Shown here: positions 8,159 to 15,297 of the stretch, one piece after another
How positions within the stretch are numbered: position 1 is the stretch's first letter
How the letters are laid out: each line of letters begins with the position of its first letter
Origin: Chthoniobacterales bacterium
GTDB lineage: Bacteria; Verrucomicrobiota; Verrucomicrobiia; Chthoniobacterales; UBA10450
Assembly (NCBI GenBank): GCA_013812515.1
Contig: JACCTI010000220.1
Coordinates: 1 to 20,012, forward strand
DNA length: 20,012 nucleotides
Reading direction: 5' to 3'
Made by a program: the position numbers and the translations under genes
Notes under the pieces: generated by a model
Databases searched by the model: none
What the model was told of the DNA's origin: nothing
What the model saw: the letters and a program-made list of their open reading frames with translations, nothing else

Positions 8159-8620
8159 TTCAGCACCCCTTCCAGTTCCTTCATCCCCTGCTGAATCTCC
8201 GCCTCCAGTTGGCCGAGGGCTTTCAGGATTTCGCCTGGCGCGCGCTGCGCGACTTCGCCGAGCCTCTCCGGCGGGAGGAGTTCGGTGCGTTTGTCGTCGA
8301 GCGACATGCCGTCGGCGTCCACGTCGTAGAACCAGACGTGGTCCGTGCCGCCGGAGTTGGTTTTGGTGAAGAGGAGGATGGCGGTGGAGACGCCCGCGTA
8401 CGGCTTGAACACGCCGCCGGGCAGCGAGATGACGGCGTCGAGTTTTTGTTCCTCGACGAGGAGCCGGCGCAGCGTCTTGTGCGCGTTGGACGAGCCGAAG
8501 AGCACGCCGTCGGGCACGATAACGGCGGCGCGTCCGCCGGGCTTGAGCACGCGCAGGAAGAGAGCGAGGAAGAGCAGCTCGGTCTTCTTCGTCCTTCACG
8601 ATCTGCTGGAGGTCCTGATG
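8155..8620 (-). pseudogene. hsdM: Type I DNA methyltransferase subunit, hsdM, 3' fragment
   Basis: Only the C-terminal third of HsdM remains. Recognisable blocks are TKKTELLFLALFLRVLKPGG, AVIVPDGVLFGSSNAHKTLR, LDAVISLPGGVFKPYAGVST, AILLFTKT, DHVWFYDVDADGMSLDDKRT and the terminal helix ending LEGVLK. The SAM-binding motif and catalytic NPPF/NPPY, which lie upstream in intact HsdM, are absent, so no adenine methylation is possible. The frame is open back to a TGA at 8596-8598. Removing one G at 8593 joins DLQQIVK to TKKTELLF, which suggests HsdM homology to about 8620 with one more indel; beyond that it is lost. The 3' end overlaps hsdS by GTGA. Loss of the methylase with a formerly active nuclease implies that hsdR died first or at the same time. 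Confidence 0.85.
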
Positions 8621-8738
8621 CGCCTTCGCGTTGCTCGATTGAGAGTAGCAACAACCGCATGTAGGCTTCGTCGTTCTAAATCGCCGTGTTGTCTGGTTGC
8701 TTGCGTTCCGAAGGACTCAACCGAATGCGTTCTGGCAT
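8621..8738 (-). pseudogene. Unrecognised coding remnant upstream of the hsdM fragment
   Basis: From an ATG at 8736-8738 the frame reads MPERIRLSPSERKQPDNTAI, meets TAG at 8676-8678, and continues in the same frame NDEAYMRLLLLSIEQREGAS. The composition looks protein-like on both sides of the stop, and a CAG-to-TAG change would explain it. I recognise no family. It sits where the first two-thirds of hsdM should be, so it is either a different gene brought in by the deletion or a scrambled piece. The evidence is weak. Confidence 0.3.
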
Positions 8739-8985
8739 ACCGACTGTCCTAACAGCAGTGTATCAGAACTCACTAACCCATCGCACTTGCAGTGTGATCC
8801 ACTTCCCCCTCATACGAAGGTTGGCCCTAAGGAAATCCCGAGGATTATCTGCTAATAGGGCGCATGACCGAGAGGCGACACTCTTGTCGCCCCTCTAAAT
8901 CCTAACGCAGGCGACAGGAGTGTCGCCTCTCCAGTGAGCCAGGCCTTGCTTATGCACGTTGCGGCTTGCAAAATGCATGACCGCT
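8739..8985. other. Non-coding spacer at the hsd deletion boundary
   Basis: A 247-nt stretch without a convincing gene on either strand. Its main structure is the double palindrome at 8870-8931, annotated separately. The rest shows no clear promoter or terminator. It separates the restriction remnants from the methyltransferase gene, both on the minus strand. Confidence 0.5.
8870..8931. repeat. Paired REP-like palindromes inside a larger inverted repeat
   Basis: The left arm 8870-8891 and right arm 8910-8931 are inverted copies, 22 bp with one mismatch, around an 18-nt spacer. Each arm is also a hairpin: GGCGACA-CTCT-TGTCGCC on the left and GGCGACA-GGAG-TGTCGCC on the right, 7-bp stems with 4-nt loops. 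The segment can therefore fold as two small hairpins or one long cruciform. Hairpin pairs in opposite orientation are typical of REP/BIME elements spread by RAYT transposases. No transposase is visible here, so the REP label is inference. Confidence 0.75.
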
Positions 8986-9930
8986 CTAGCTTGCTTTCAC
9001 GAAGCTGAAGATGCCGTAGCGCATCGCGCCAACACTATAAGCCAGCCAGATGCGCAGGATCGTGAGAACGAAGACGCGATTTTTGGCGTGCGTGCTGAAG
9101 AGGAACCGAAGGTAGTGCGGTTCCGTTGCGAACTTAGCCACGAGCCGGCGAACGATCGCGGGCCAGGTCCGTGCAACGCATCGAGTCACATCCTCGAAAT
9201 TTTCCTGCGCAAACCCCGCTTCCTCTGCCAGCGCTTTGTATTCCGTGGCGCTCCCGAGATGCGGCATCCGGCCTTCACGACAAATCGGCTCCAGCAGCCA
9301 GCGCTTCGCGGTTGCCCTCGGGCTCTCTGCCGCGAGCCACGCACAGATCACAAGCCGTCCGCCGGGACGCAAAACGCGGGTGGCCTGGCTGAAGAAGCGA
9401 GCTTTGTCGGCCATGTGCTCCGAGCTCTCGATCGCGATCGCGGCATCGAATGAACCTGCCGGGAGACGGTTCTCCAACCAATCTCCGACGAGGAACGTTG
9501 GACTCGACTCGTTAGGCGCATGCGCCGCCGCGACGGCACCTTGCGCGGGCGAGACGGTGATCCCGGTAACCTGAGCGCCGCGTGCGGCGAGCCACCGCGC
9601 CGTCGCGCCATAACCGCAACCGATGTCGATAACTCGGGGAAAGACCTGCCCGCGCGTGTCCCCGGAAATGGGCGCGGCTGAATCTCGAGATGCGGAAGCA
9701 TGCACCTGGAGAGGCAGTCCCGCTCGTTGCGCGACCAGATTCGTCAGGGCGAGGACCGCTTCCTCGCGTGACTCATCACCGCGCCGCCAAAGCCCGTGAT
9801 GAACGTGCTCGCCCCAGACATCTCGGTAGAATAAGTCGAGCTCGTCGTAATGCGAAGCGACCTCTTCGCGGTCGATTGTTCTGCGCGAAGCGATCACGAC
9901 GTAACGGAAGCGTCCAAGGCTGCGACGCAC
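8986..9930 (-). CDS. SAM-dependent class I methyltransferase (tocopherol/sarcosine methyltransferase-like)
   Basis: A 314-residue protein. The N-terminal block REEVASHYDELDLFYRDVWG followed by EHVHHGLW is characteristic of the gamma-tocopherol / dimethylglycine / type 11 methyltransferase group. SAM motif I is VIDIGCGYG at residues 100-108; FLVGDW (146-151) and AAIAIESSEHM (163-173) follow, then VLRPGGRLVICAW (186-198). The C-terminal part with RIWLAYSVGAMRYGIF may shape the substrate pocket. A poorly conserved insert lies at residues 70-98. The frame has no ATG; the first GTG (9928-9930) is used, but a GTG at 9895-9897 or a later start is possible because homology begins near residue 20. It starts 30 nt after the transketolase stop, so the two are probably co-transcribed. 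The substrate is unknown. Confidence 0.8.
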   Translation of the reverse strand: MRRSLGRFRYVVIASRRTIDREEVASHYDELDLFYRDVWGEHVHHGLWRRGDESREEAVLALTNLVAQRAGLPLQVHASASRDSAAPISGDTRGQVFPRVIDIGCGYGATARWLAARGAQVTGITVSPAQGAVAAAHAPNESSPTFLVGDWLENRLPAGSFDAAIAIESSEHMADKARFFSQATRVLRPGGRLVICAWLAAESPRATAKRWLLEPICREGRMPHLGSATEYKALAEEAGFAQENFEDVTRCVARTWPAIVRRLVAKFATEPHYLRFLFSTHAKNRVFVLTILRIWLAYSVGAMRYGIFSFVKAS

Positions 9931-9960
9931 GCCAAAGGCAAGCTGAAAGCATGCGCCACG

Positions 9961-11946
9961 TCACAAGGACTGCGCCGCTTCAACCACGTGCTGCGCATCA
10001 ATGCCGAATTCCTTCATCACCAGATCCCCGGGTGCGCTGAGCCCGAAGCGATGCAAGCCGACGACTTTGCCATCCAGTCCCACGTAGCGATACCAGAGAC
10101 CGGTGACGCCGGCCTCTATCGCCACGCGCCGCCGACATGCAGCCGGGAGGACCTCTTCGCGGTATTCCGCTGGCTCCCGTTCAAATCTCTCGAAGCACGG
10201 AATCGAGACAACGCGCGTTCCATTCCCAAGTTCCTTCGCTGCGGCGAGTGCATGCTGCAGTTCACTCCCGCACGATAGGAGAATCAGATTCAGCTCCCCG
10301 ATTTCGCGCTTCGCGATGTACGCGCCGCGAGCCACCCCAGTCCGCCGCAGATCCGGGTCGATCTCGTTCAACGTTGGCACCGCCTGACGCGTCAAGGCAA
10401 GGAGTGTTGGTCCGTCGGTCCGCTGCGCCGCCGCAGCGAACGCACCGGCGGTTTCTTCCGGATCAGCGGGCCGAATCACATCGAGCTGTGGAATGAGCCG
10501 AAGACTGCTGACAGTCTCCACTGGCTCGTGCGTTGGCCCGTCTTCCCCCACTCCGATCGAATCGTGCGTGAAAATGTAAATATTCGGCAGCTTGGACAGC
10601 GCCGCGAGCCGGATGGCAGCGCGGCAGTAATCGGCGAAGACGAGGAAGGTGGCGCCCGAGGCGCGGAAGACGCCGTGATACCCAACACCATTCATGATCG
10701 CGCACATGCCGTGTTCGCGAATGCCAAAGCGAATGTTGCGGCCGTGGTGATTCGCGCGCGTGAAATCCTCACCGCCTTCGATGTAGTTCAAGGTCGAGCC
10801 GTGCAGATCGGCGCTGCCGCTGATCAGGAACGGCATTTCCTTCGCGAGCGCTTGCAATGCTTCGCTTCCGGCTTTTCGCGTGGCGATCTTCGCCTCGGAC
10901 GGAAAATGCGAGACTTTAGAGAGCAAATCTTCCGGCACTTTTTTGGCGATTGCGTCATCCAGGAGTTGCGCCTGATCGGCGTGCTTCTCGCGCCAATCGT
11001 TGTACATCTTTACCCAGCGGCGATACTGACGAACGAGCGCCTTTTTGTGGCCGGCGAAATATTCGTGGGTCTCGTTCGAAACAAAGTAATGCTCCGGCGG
11101 CAGTCCTAAATTTCGGCGCGCTTCATCGACAAACTTTGCGCCGGCTTCGCCATGCGCTTTTGCCGTGCCCGCTACTTCCGGGATGCCTTTCCCGATCAAC
11201 GTGTGCGCGATGATCATTTGCGGCTTCCCGTTGTCACGAACTTTCGCTTTTTTGAACGCGCGCAAAAACGCGGTCATGTCATTACCGTCGATGTTCTGCA
11301 CATCGAAGCCGTAGGCTTGAAAGCGTTTGCCGGTGTCCTCGCTCTGCGTGGCTTCCGCCATCGCGTCGAGCGTGACCGCGTTCGAGTCGTAGATCAGGAT
11401 CAGGTTGTCGAGACCGAAGTGACCGGCAAACGCGCTCGCCTCCGCGGAAACCCCTTCCTGCAAACAACCATCACCTGCGAGACAGATTACATGTTGATCG
11501 AAAATCTGGTACTCAGGCGTGTTGAAGCGCGCCGCGGCCATTTTCGCCGCCATGGCAACACCGACGGCGTTACCGACGCCCTGTCCGAGAGGGCCAGTCG
11601 TGCATTCCACGCCGGGAGTTTCGAAGAACTCCGGATGCCCAGGTGTTTTGCTGTGCAATTGCCGGAAGCCTTTGATGTCGTTGATGGAAACCTCGTGGCC
11701 ACTAAGATGCAGCCAGGCGTAGAGCATCATGCTGCCGTGCCCTGCCGAGAGGATAAAGTAGTCGCGACCGATCCAGCGCGGCTCCTCGGGATTGTATTTC
11801 AGCGCATGACCGTAAAGCACGGCGCCAATCTCGGCGCACCCGAGCGGAAGACCGAGGTGACCGGACTTGGAGGCTTGCACCGCGTCCATCGCCAGCCCTC
11901 GCGCTTCGTTCGCGGCGCGCGAAAGGCTCTCCAGATTCAAAGTCAT
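9961..11946 (-). CDS. tkt: Transketolase
   Basis: Transketolase moves two-carbon ketol units between sugar phosphates in the pentose phosphate and Calvin pathways, using thiamine diphosphate. The 661-residue length is standard. Visible signatures are SGHLGLPLG (28-36), SAGHGSMMLYAWLH (67-80), GPLGQGVGNAVG (118-129), the thiamine-diphosphate motif GDG (158-160) to N189, the catalytic-glutamate segment RFGIREHGM, and THDSIGVGEDGPTHEPVE in the pyrimidine domain. The ATG at 11944-11946 (MTLNLESLSRAAN) is chosen because the open frame upstream shows no homology. A TATAAA on the same strand ends only 6 nt before this ATG, so the mRNA may be leaderless. The methyltransferase gene follows 30 nt downstream. 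Confidence 0.95.
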   Translation of the reverse strand: MTLNLESLSRAANEARGLAMDAVQASKSGHLGLPLGCAEIGAVLYGHALKYNPEEPRWIGRDYFILSAGHGSMMLYAWLHLSGHEVSINDIKGFRQLHSKTPGHPEFFETPGVECTTGPLGQGVGNAVGVAMAAKMAAARFNTPEYQIFDQHVICLAGDGCLQEGVSAEASAFAGHFGLDNLILIYDSNAVTLDAMAEATQSEDTGKRFQAYGFDVQNIDGNDMTAFLRAFKKAKVRDNGKPQMIIAHTLIGKGIPEVAGTAKAHGEAGAKFVDEARRNLGLPPEHYFVSNETHEYFAGHKKALVRQYRRWVKMYNDWREKHADQAQLLDDAIAKKVPEDLLSKVSHFPSEAKIATRKAGSEALQALAKEMPFLISGSADLHGSTLNYIEGGEDFTRANHHGRNIRFGIREHGMCAIMNGVGYHGVFRASGATFLVFADYCRAAIRLAALSKLPNIYIFTHDSIGVGEDGPTHEPVETVSSLRLIPQLDVIRPADPEETAGAFAAAAQRTDGPTLLALTRQAVPTLNEIDPDLRRTGVARGAYIAKREIGELNLILLSCGSELQHALAAAKELGNGTRVVSIPCFERFEREPAEYREEVLPAACRRRVAIEAGVTGLWYRYVGLDGKVVGLHRFGLSAPGDLVMKEFGIDAQHVVEAAQSL

Positions 11947-12039
11947 CTGCCGTTTATAATGGCGCATTGAGCGCACGCAAATCGATTTCCGGCGCAGCGT
12001 GTCACCGTGCCTATGGCAGGCATGGCGCAGCTTTGTAGC

Positions 12040-12058
12040 GGTGCTTGTCTCAAGCACC
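12040..12058. repeat. Short hairpin in the tkt / DUF697 divergent spacer
   Basis: GGTGCTTG (12040-12047), loop TCT, CAAGCACC (12051-12058): a perfect 8-bp stem with a 3-nt loop. No T-run follows on either strand, and the flanking genes are divergent, so a terminator role is unlikely. The short-loop design resembles the palindromes at 8870-8931, though the sequence differs. It may be a REP-like element or an operator. Confidence 0.55.
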
Positions 12059-12202
12059 CCACGCCATGAGATGCCAGCCCATCGCCGTCAGGCGTTCGAG
12101 TTAGCAAGCTCACGCGAAACGACAAATGTCCGCTCGCGCGCGACCGCGCAGATGACTTCTTGCAATCGGCATAAAAGATCGACAGTTGTCTTGCCTTCTC
12201 CA

Positions 12203-13396
12203 ATGAACCAGCCGCTTTTTCTCCACATCGTCGAGCGACTCGAAGGCTTTCTCGGCAAGTTGCCAGCAACGATTCAAAAGCCAGTGCTCCATGAGCTGAC
12301 GCCGTTGAAGGAGCTTTTTTTGAAACAGCGCTCGCCGCGGTTTGTTCTCACCGGCTCGCACAAGCTTCCGGTGCAGGAAGTGTTCGCGAATCTCTTCTCC
12401 GCGGCGCACCCCGGAGATGTGCACGATGTGCTGATGGAGCTTTTCCGTTGGCAAGACATCAGCGTGGGAGGATTTGGCACGGTCACGTTGCTCGATGCGC
12501 GCGGGGCCGATGACGCCGCGATTCGAAAGGTGGAGGAGGAGTTGAAGCATGCGCCCGCCGACATGTTCCTGCACCTGGTAGATGGCAACAGTGGCCGCCC
12601 AGTTCTTTCGCGAGACACGGACAACCTCGCGACTGTGCAGCAGCTGAACTCGCAAGGACAACCAGCAGCAAAAATCATCGGCATTTCCTTGCTCGCGCCC
12701 GCTCGTGGCGCAGCGGGTGAAAGCGAGACGATTCCAGCGAAGAGCGATCGACCGAGCGCGGCAGTGAAACTGGAAGCGGCACTCACCGGCAACGACGCAA
12801 TCCGCGAACGTCTGTTGCAAATCTTGGAGCTGCCGCTCGTGCCCGCCCTTTCGGAGCAAGGCGAGCCGAGTGCAGGCGCAAGGCGGCTGATGGCCACCCT
12901 CGCGCAGGAGCTGCCGAACGAAGCGCGCGTCGAGATGATCCGAATCTCGCGCGACCGGCAATCGCAGGTGCAGATTGCTCAAGTCCTGGTGAAATCAACC
13001 AGTGCCATCTGCACTGCAATCGGGGCGCAACCGATCCCGCTGGCTGATCTGCCGGTTCTCACCACGCTTCAGCTCGTGATGGTTTCCGGCATCATGTATA
13101 TCGCCGGCCGGGAGCGAAGTCTGCGCGCGGCGACAGAATTCGTCGGAGCTCTCGGCGTGAATGTCGGCGCGGGAATGGTTTTCCGCGAAGGTGCGCGCGC
13201 CGTCCTGAAGTTTTTCCCTGGCTGGGGCAATGTCGTTTGCGGAATGGTGGCCGGCGCTGGCACCTATGCGCTTGGTCGGGCGGCGATCGTTTACTTTTTG
13301 GAAGGCGTCTCCTTGCAAGACGCGCGCCGCATTTACCTGACGAGCAAGAAGAAGTCGAAACCTCCGAAACTTCTGAAAACGGGCTCCGGCTCCTAG
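12203..13396 (+). CDS. DUF697 membrane protein with a degenerate GTPase domain
   Basis: A 397-residue protein. The start is MNQPLFLHIVERLEGFLGKL (ATG 12203); the open frame upstream shows no protein-like sequence. Residues 40-230 follow the layout of Era/YcjF-type GTPase domains: a first strand and turn PRFVLTGSHKLPVQEVF (45-61) where the P-loop should be, a DxxG element LLDARG (96-101) and a strand FLHLVDG (122-128). The P-loop lacks the GxxxxGK[ST] residues and no NKxD is seen, so nucleotide hydrolysis is unlikely. Residues 305-385 match DUF697: QPIPLADLPVLTTLQLVMVS, then GIMYIAGRE, and a hydrophobic C-terminus GWGNVVCGMVAGAGTYALGR. The tail is basic (KKKSKPPK). It probably associates with the inner membrane; the role is unknown. 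It is divergent from tkt across 256 nt. Confidence 0.75.
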   Translation: MNQPLFLHIVERLEGFLGKLPATIQKPVLHELTPLKELFLKQRSPRFVLTGSHKLPVQEVFANLFSAAHPGDVHDVLMELFRWQDISVGGFGTVTLLDARGADDAAIRKVEEELKHAPADMFLHLVDGNSGRPVLSRDTDNLATVQQLNSQGQPAAKIIGISLLAPARGAAGESETIPAKSDRPSAAVKLEAALTGNDAIRERLLQILELPLVPALSEQGEPSAGARRLMATLAQELPNEARVEMIRISRDRQSQVQIAQVLVKSTSAICTAIGAQPIPLADLPVLTTLQLVMVSGIMYIAGRERSLRAATEFVGALGVNVGAGMVFREGARAVLKFFPGWGNVVCGMVAGAGTYALGRAAIVYFLEGVSLQDARRIYLTSKKKSKPPKLLKTGSGS

Positions 13397-13455
13397 CGCG
13401 AAATCTTGAACCGGTGGGGGTCGAGAGACCGGGCGCAAATTGCTGTTGAATAACT

Positions 13456-13509
13456 TGTGAATAAGCTCAGCGCTTCGGGAGCGATTTGTTCACACGTTTT
13501 TGTGAATAG
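13456..13509. promoter_or_regulatory. Cluster of DnaA-box-like 9-mers upstream of the ksgA fusion
   Basis: In the 149-nt spacer before the KsgA-Nudix gene are TTATTCACA on the minus strand (13456-13464, a full match to TTWTNCACA), TTGTTCACA on plus (13486-13494, one mismatch) and CTATTCACA on minus (13501-13509, one mismatch). They could bind DnaA or be an AT-rich promoter that resembles it. No origin-associated gene such as dnaA, dnaN or parB is in view. Confidence 0.3.
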
Positions 13510-13545
13510 CCGTCGCGTTTCGCCCCGATCGGCGCTTCCACCACC

Positions 13546-14898
13546 GTGAAACTTTCCGAGATCGACTCCGCGCTCCGCGACATCCGGGTTTCGCCAGTAA
13601 AGACGCTCGGGCAAAACTTCCTGCACGATCGGAACCTTGCGCAGTGGATCGTCGACCGCGCCGAACTGACACCGGACGATTACGTCGTCGAAGTCGGACC
13701 TGGTCTCGGGGCGCTGACAGAGTTTGCGCTCGCGGCCGGAGCACATGTTCTCGCGATCGAAAAAGATGCGCGCCTCGCGAACTTTCTGCGCGAGCACTTC
13801 ATAACAGAGCGACTGGAGATCATCCACGGCGACGCGTTAGAGTACGATGTTCGTAGATTATTCGCGCAGCGCTCGGTGAAGTTCGTCGGCAATCTCCCTT
13901 ACAATATTTCGAGCCAACTCCTTCTGCGGTTCACAAGCTACCCCAGCCCGATCTCGCTCTGGTTGTGCATGTTGCAGAAGGAAATGGCGCGCCGTCTCTC
14001 CGCGCAACCTCGGACCAGCGACTATGGCGCTCTAACCCTGCTGGTCCAACTTCGCTACCGCGTGGAGTACCTCCGCACAGTTCCCGCCAGCGTGTTCGTG
14101 CCCAAACCGGACGTAGATTCAGCCTTCGTCAAGATCACGCCGCGCGCGCCGGACGAACTTCCGGAGTTCGACGCGGAACGCTTCACCAAGCTGGTCCGCC
14201 GCGGATTTTCCCAGCGCCGCAAACAACTGCAGAACCTTCTGCGCGAAGAAGTGCCCGATTGGAAGAACGCCTGCGCGGCCTGCAAAGTTGAACCGAAGAC
14301 ACGCGCGGAGGAACTGTCGCTCCTGCAATGGATCGCGCTTTCGAACTTGGGCGCCTCAACCGACCTGATGCAGACGCCCGCGGAGAACTCCGAGATCTTC
14401 CCGGTGGTCGATGAACAAGACTGCGTAATCGGCCAGGCTCCGCGCGCGAAAGTGCATGGGGATAACTTGCGGCATCGCGCCGTGCACATCCTGCTCTTCA
14501 ATGAAAAAGGCGAGCTTTTTCTACAGAAAAGATCACGCCGGAAAGACCGTCATCCCTGCGTCTGGGATTCTAGCGCGGCGGGGCACGTCGATGCCGGTGA
14601 AGATTATAACGCGGCCGCAGAGCGGGAACTCCGGGAAGAGCTGGGCATCGCGACGGCGCTGGAGCGCGTCGTCAAGCTGCCGGCTTCCGAGCGGACCGGC
14701 AAGGAATTCATCTGGCTCTACCGCGGCCATCACAATGGACCGTTTCAGTTAGCCCGAAGCGAGATCGAGCTTGGAGGATTTTTCCCGTGCGACGTGGTAA
14801 GCGGGTGGTTGAAGGCGCGGCCCGATGACTTTGCTCCCGGTTTCGCTGAATGCTGGGAAGCTTTCACTGCTTCGGGAGCCACCGACCGAAGCAGCTAG
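13546..14898 (+). CDS. ksgA: 16S rRNA dimethyladenosine transferase (KsgA/RsmA) fused to a Nudix hydrolase
   Basis: A single 450-residue frame contains two complete domains. Residues 1-270 are KsgA, which dimethylates the two adjacent adenines near the 3' end of 16S rRNA: LGQNFLHD (21-28), VVEVGPGLGALTE (47-59), IEKD (71-74), GDALEYD (95-101), catalytic NLPYNIS (116-122), SVFVPKPDVDSAF and the RRGFSQRRKQLQNLL helix. After a short linker, residues 283-440 form a YfcD/isopentenyl-diphosphate-isomerase-like Nudix domain beginning EIFPVVDEQDCVIGQAPR, with QKRSRRKDRHPCVWDSS and a perfect Nudix box from G346 to I368 (E352, R360, E361, E364, E365, G367). Separate enzymes of each kind have these lengths, so this is a true fusion, not a read-through of two genes. 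The start is GTG, with no Shine-Dalgarno sequence visible. The last codons form the hairpin at 14867-14894. Confidence 0.93.
   Translation: MKLSEIDSALRDIRVSPVKTLGQNFLHDRNLAQWIVDRAELTPDDYVVEVGPGLGALTEFALAAGAHVLAIEKDARLANFLREHFITERLEIIHGDALEYDVRRLFAQRSVKFVGNLPYNISSQLLLRFTSYPSPISLWLCMLQKEMARRLSAQPRTSDYGALTLLVQLRYRVEYLRTVPASVFVPKPDVDSAFVKITPRAPDELPEFDAERFTKLVRRGFSQRRKQLQNLLREEVPDWKNACAACKVEPKTRAEELSLLQWIALSNLGASTDLMQTPAENSEIFPVVDEQDCVIGQAPRAKVHGDNLRHRAVHILLFNEKGELFLQKRSRRKDRHPCVWDSSAAGHVDAGEDYNAAAERELREELGIATALERVVKLPASERTGKEFIWLYRGHHNGPFQLARSEIELGGFFPCDVVSGWLKARPDDFAPGFAECWEAFTASGATDRSS
14867..14894. terminator. Hairpin at the convergent gene junction, possible bidirectional terminator
   Basis: CTGCTTCGG (14867-14875) pairs perfectly with CCGAAGCAG (14886-14894) around a 10-nt loop. 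It lies inside the last codons of the KsgA-Nudix gene, directly before the shared CTAG at 14895-14898 where the two convergent genes stop. No T-run follows on either strand, so it is not a standard intrinsic terminator. Position suggests a role in 3'-end formation or in keeping the converging transcripts apart. Confidence 0.4.
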
Positions 14899-15230
14899 CG
14901 GCGCTCGCTGCTCCTCGCCTTCTTCGGCGCGGACTGTCCCTTCGCACCGGACGTTTTCGGAGCAGACTTTCTGCCTTGGGTTTTTTCGGCGCCGAGCGGC
15001 CCGCGAAAAACGCGCTCCGGCAAGTCACGCATCGCTTCGCGCTTAAACTTCCGCGCGGCGCGTCGAGCCAGTTCTTTGCCGCCATAGACGGTGTCGCTGA
15101 ACATCCGGGTCACGGCTTCCCGCCCGCGAAGAAAATGAACTTGGAAACCGTGCGTCTGCTTTTTCGCGCGCGATTTGGAATCGATGCGACGGATGTTTGC
15201 TTCCGAATCAGGATTGGCTCGTTTTTTCAT
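14895..15230 (-). CDS. Small basic protein with an AP2-like DNA-binding domain
   Basis: A 111-residue, Lys/Arg-rich protein starting MKKRANPDSEANIRRIDSKS. Residues about 12-60 fit the bacterial AP2 domain: SRAKKQTHGFQVHFLRGREA, then TRMFSDTVYGGKELARRAAR. The pattern is a strand with THGFQV, a second strand ending in FSD, YGGK, and a long helix; this domain binds DNA in plant ERF factors and in phage or homing-endonuclease proteins. The C-terminal 45 residues are low-complexity and basic (GRKSAPKTSGAKGQSAPKKA), like nucleoid-binding tails. The ATG at 15228-15230 is chosen because the homology begins just after it. The stop (TAG, 14895-14897) interlocks with that of the KsgA-Nudix gene. The domain assignment is by pattern only. 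Confidence 0.7.
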   Translation of the reverse strand: MKKRANPDSEANIRRIDSKSRAKKQTHGFQVHFLRGREAVTRMFSDTVYGGKELARRAARKFKREAMRDLPERVFRGPLGAEKTQGRKSAPKTSGAKGQSAPKKARSSERR

Positions 15231-15297
15231 ACGCTTTCGCCTAACGAGCGGAACGTAGGGCGAAAAATGCGCGGCGCAATTGGCAACCGCATTTAGT

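Noticed and set aside
8870..8931. Possible CRISPR unit
   Set aside because: Only two arms, in inverted and not direct orientation, and no further repeats or cas genes.
9508..9517. GTTAGGC resembling an integron attC core site
   Set aside because: The copies lie mostly inside housekeeping genes, without the paired R'/R'' and L'/L'' arms and without an integrase or cassettes.
11152..11970. Plus-strand open frame of 272 codons
   Set aside because: Antisense to the transketolase N-terminal domain; no family resemblance.
12110..12982. Minus-strand open frame of 290 codons
   Set aside because: Antisense to the DUF697 gene; composition is Arg/His/Cys-rich and shadow-like.
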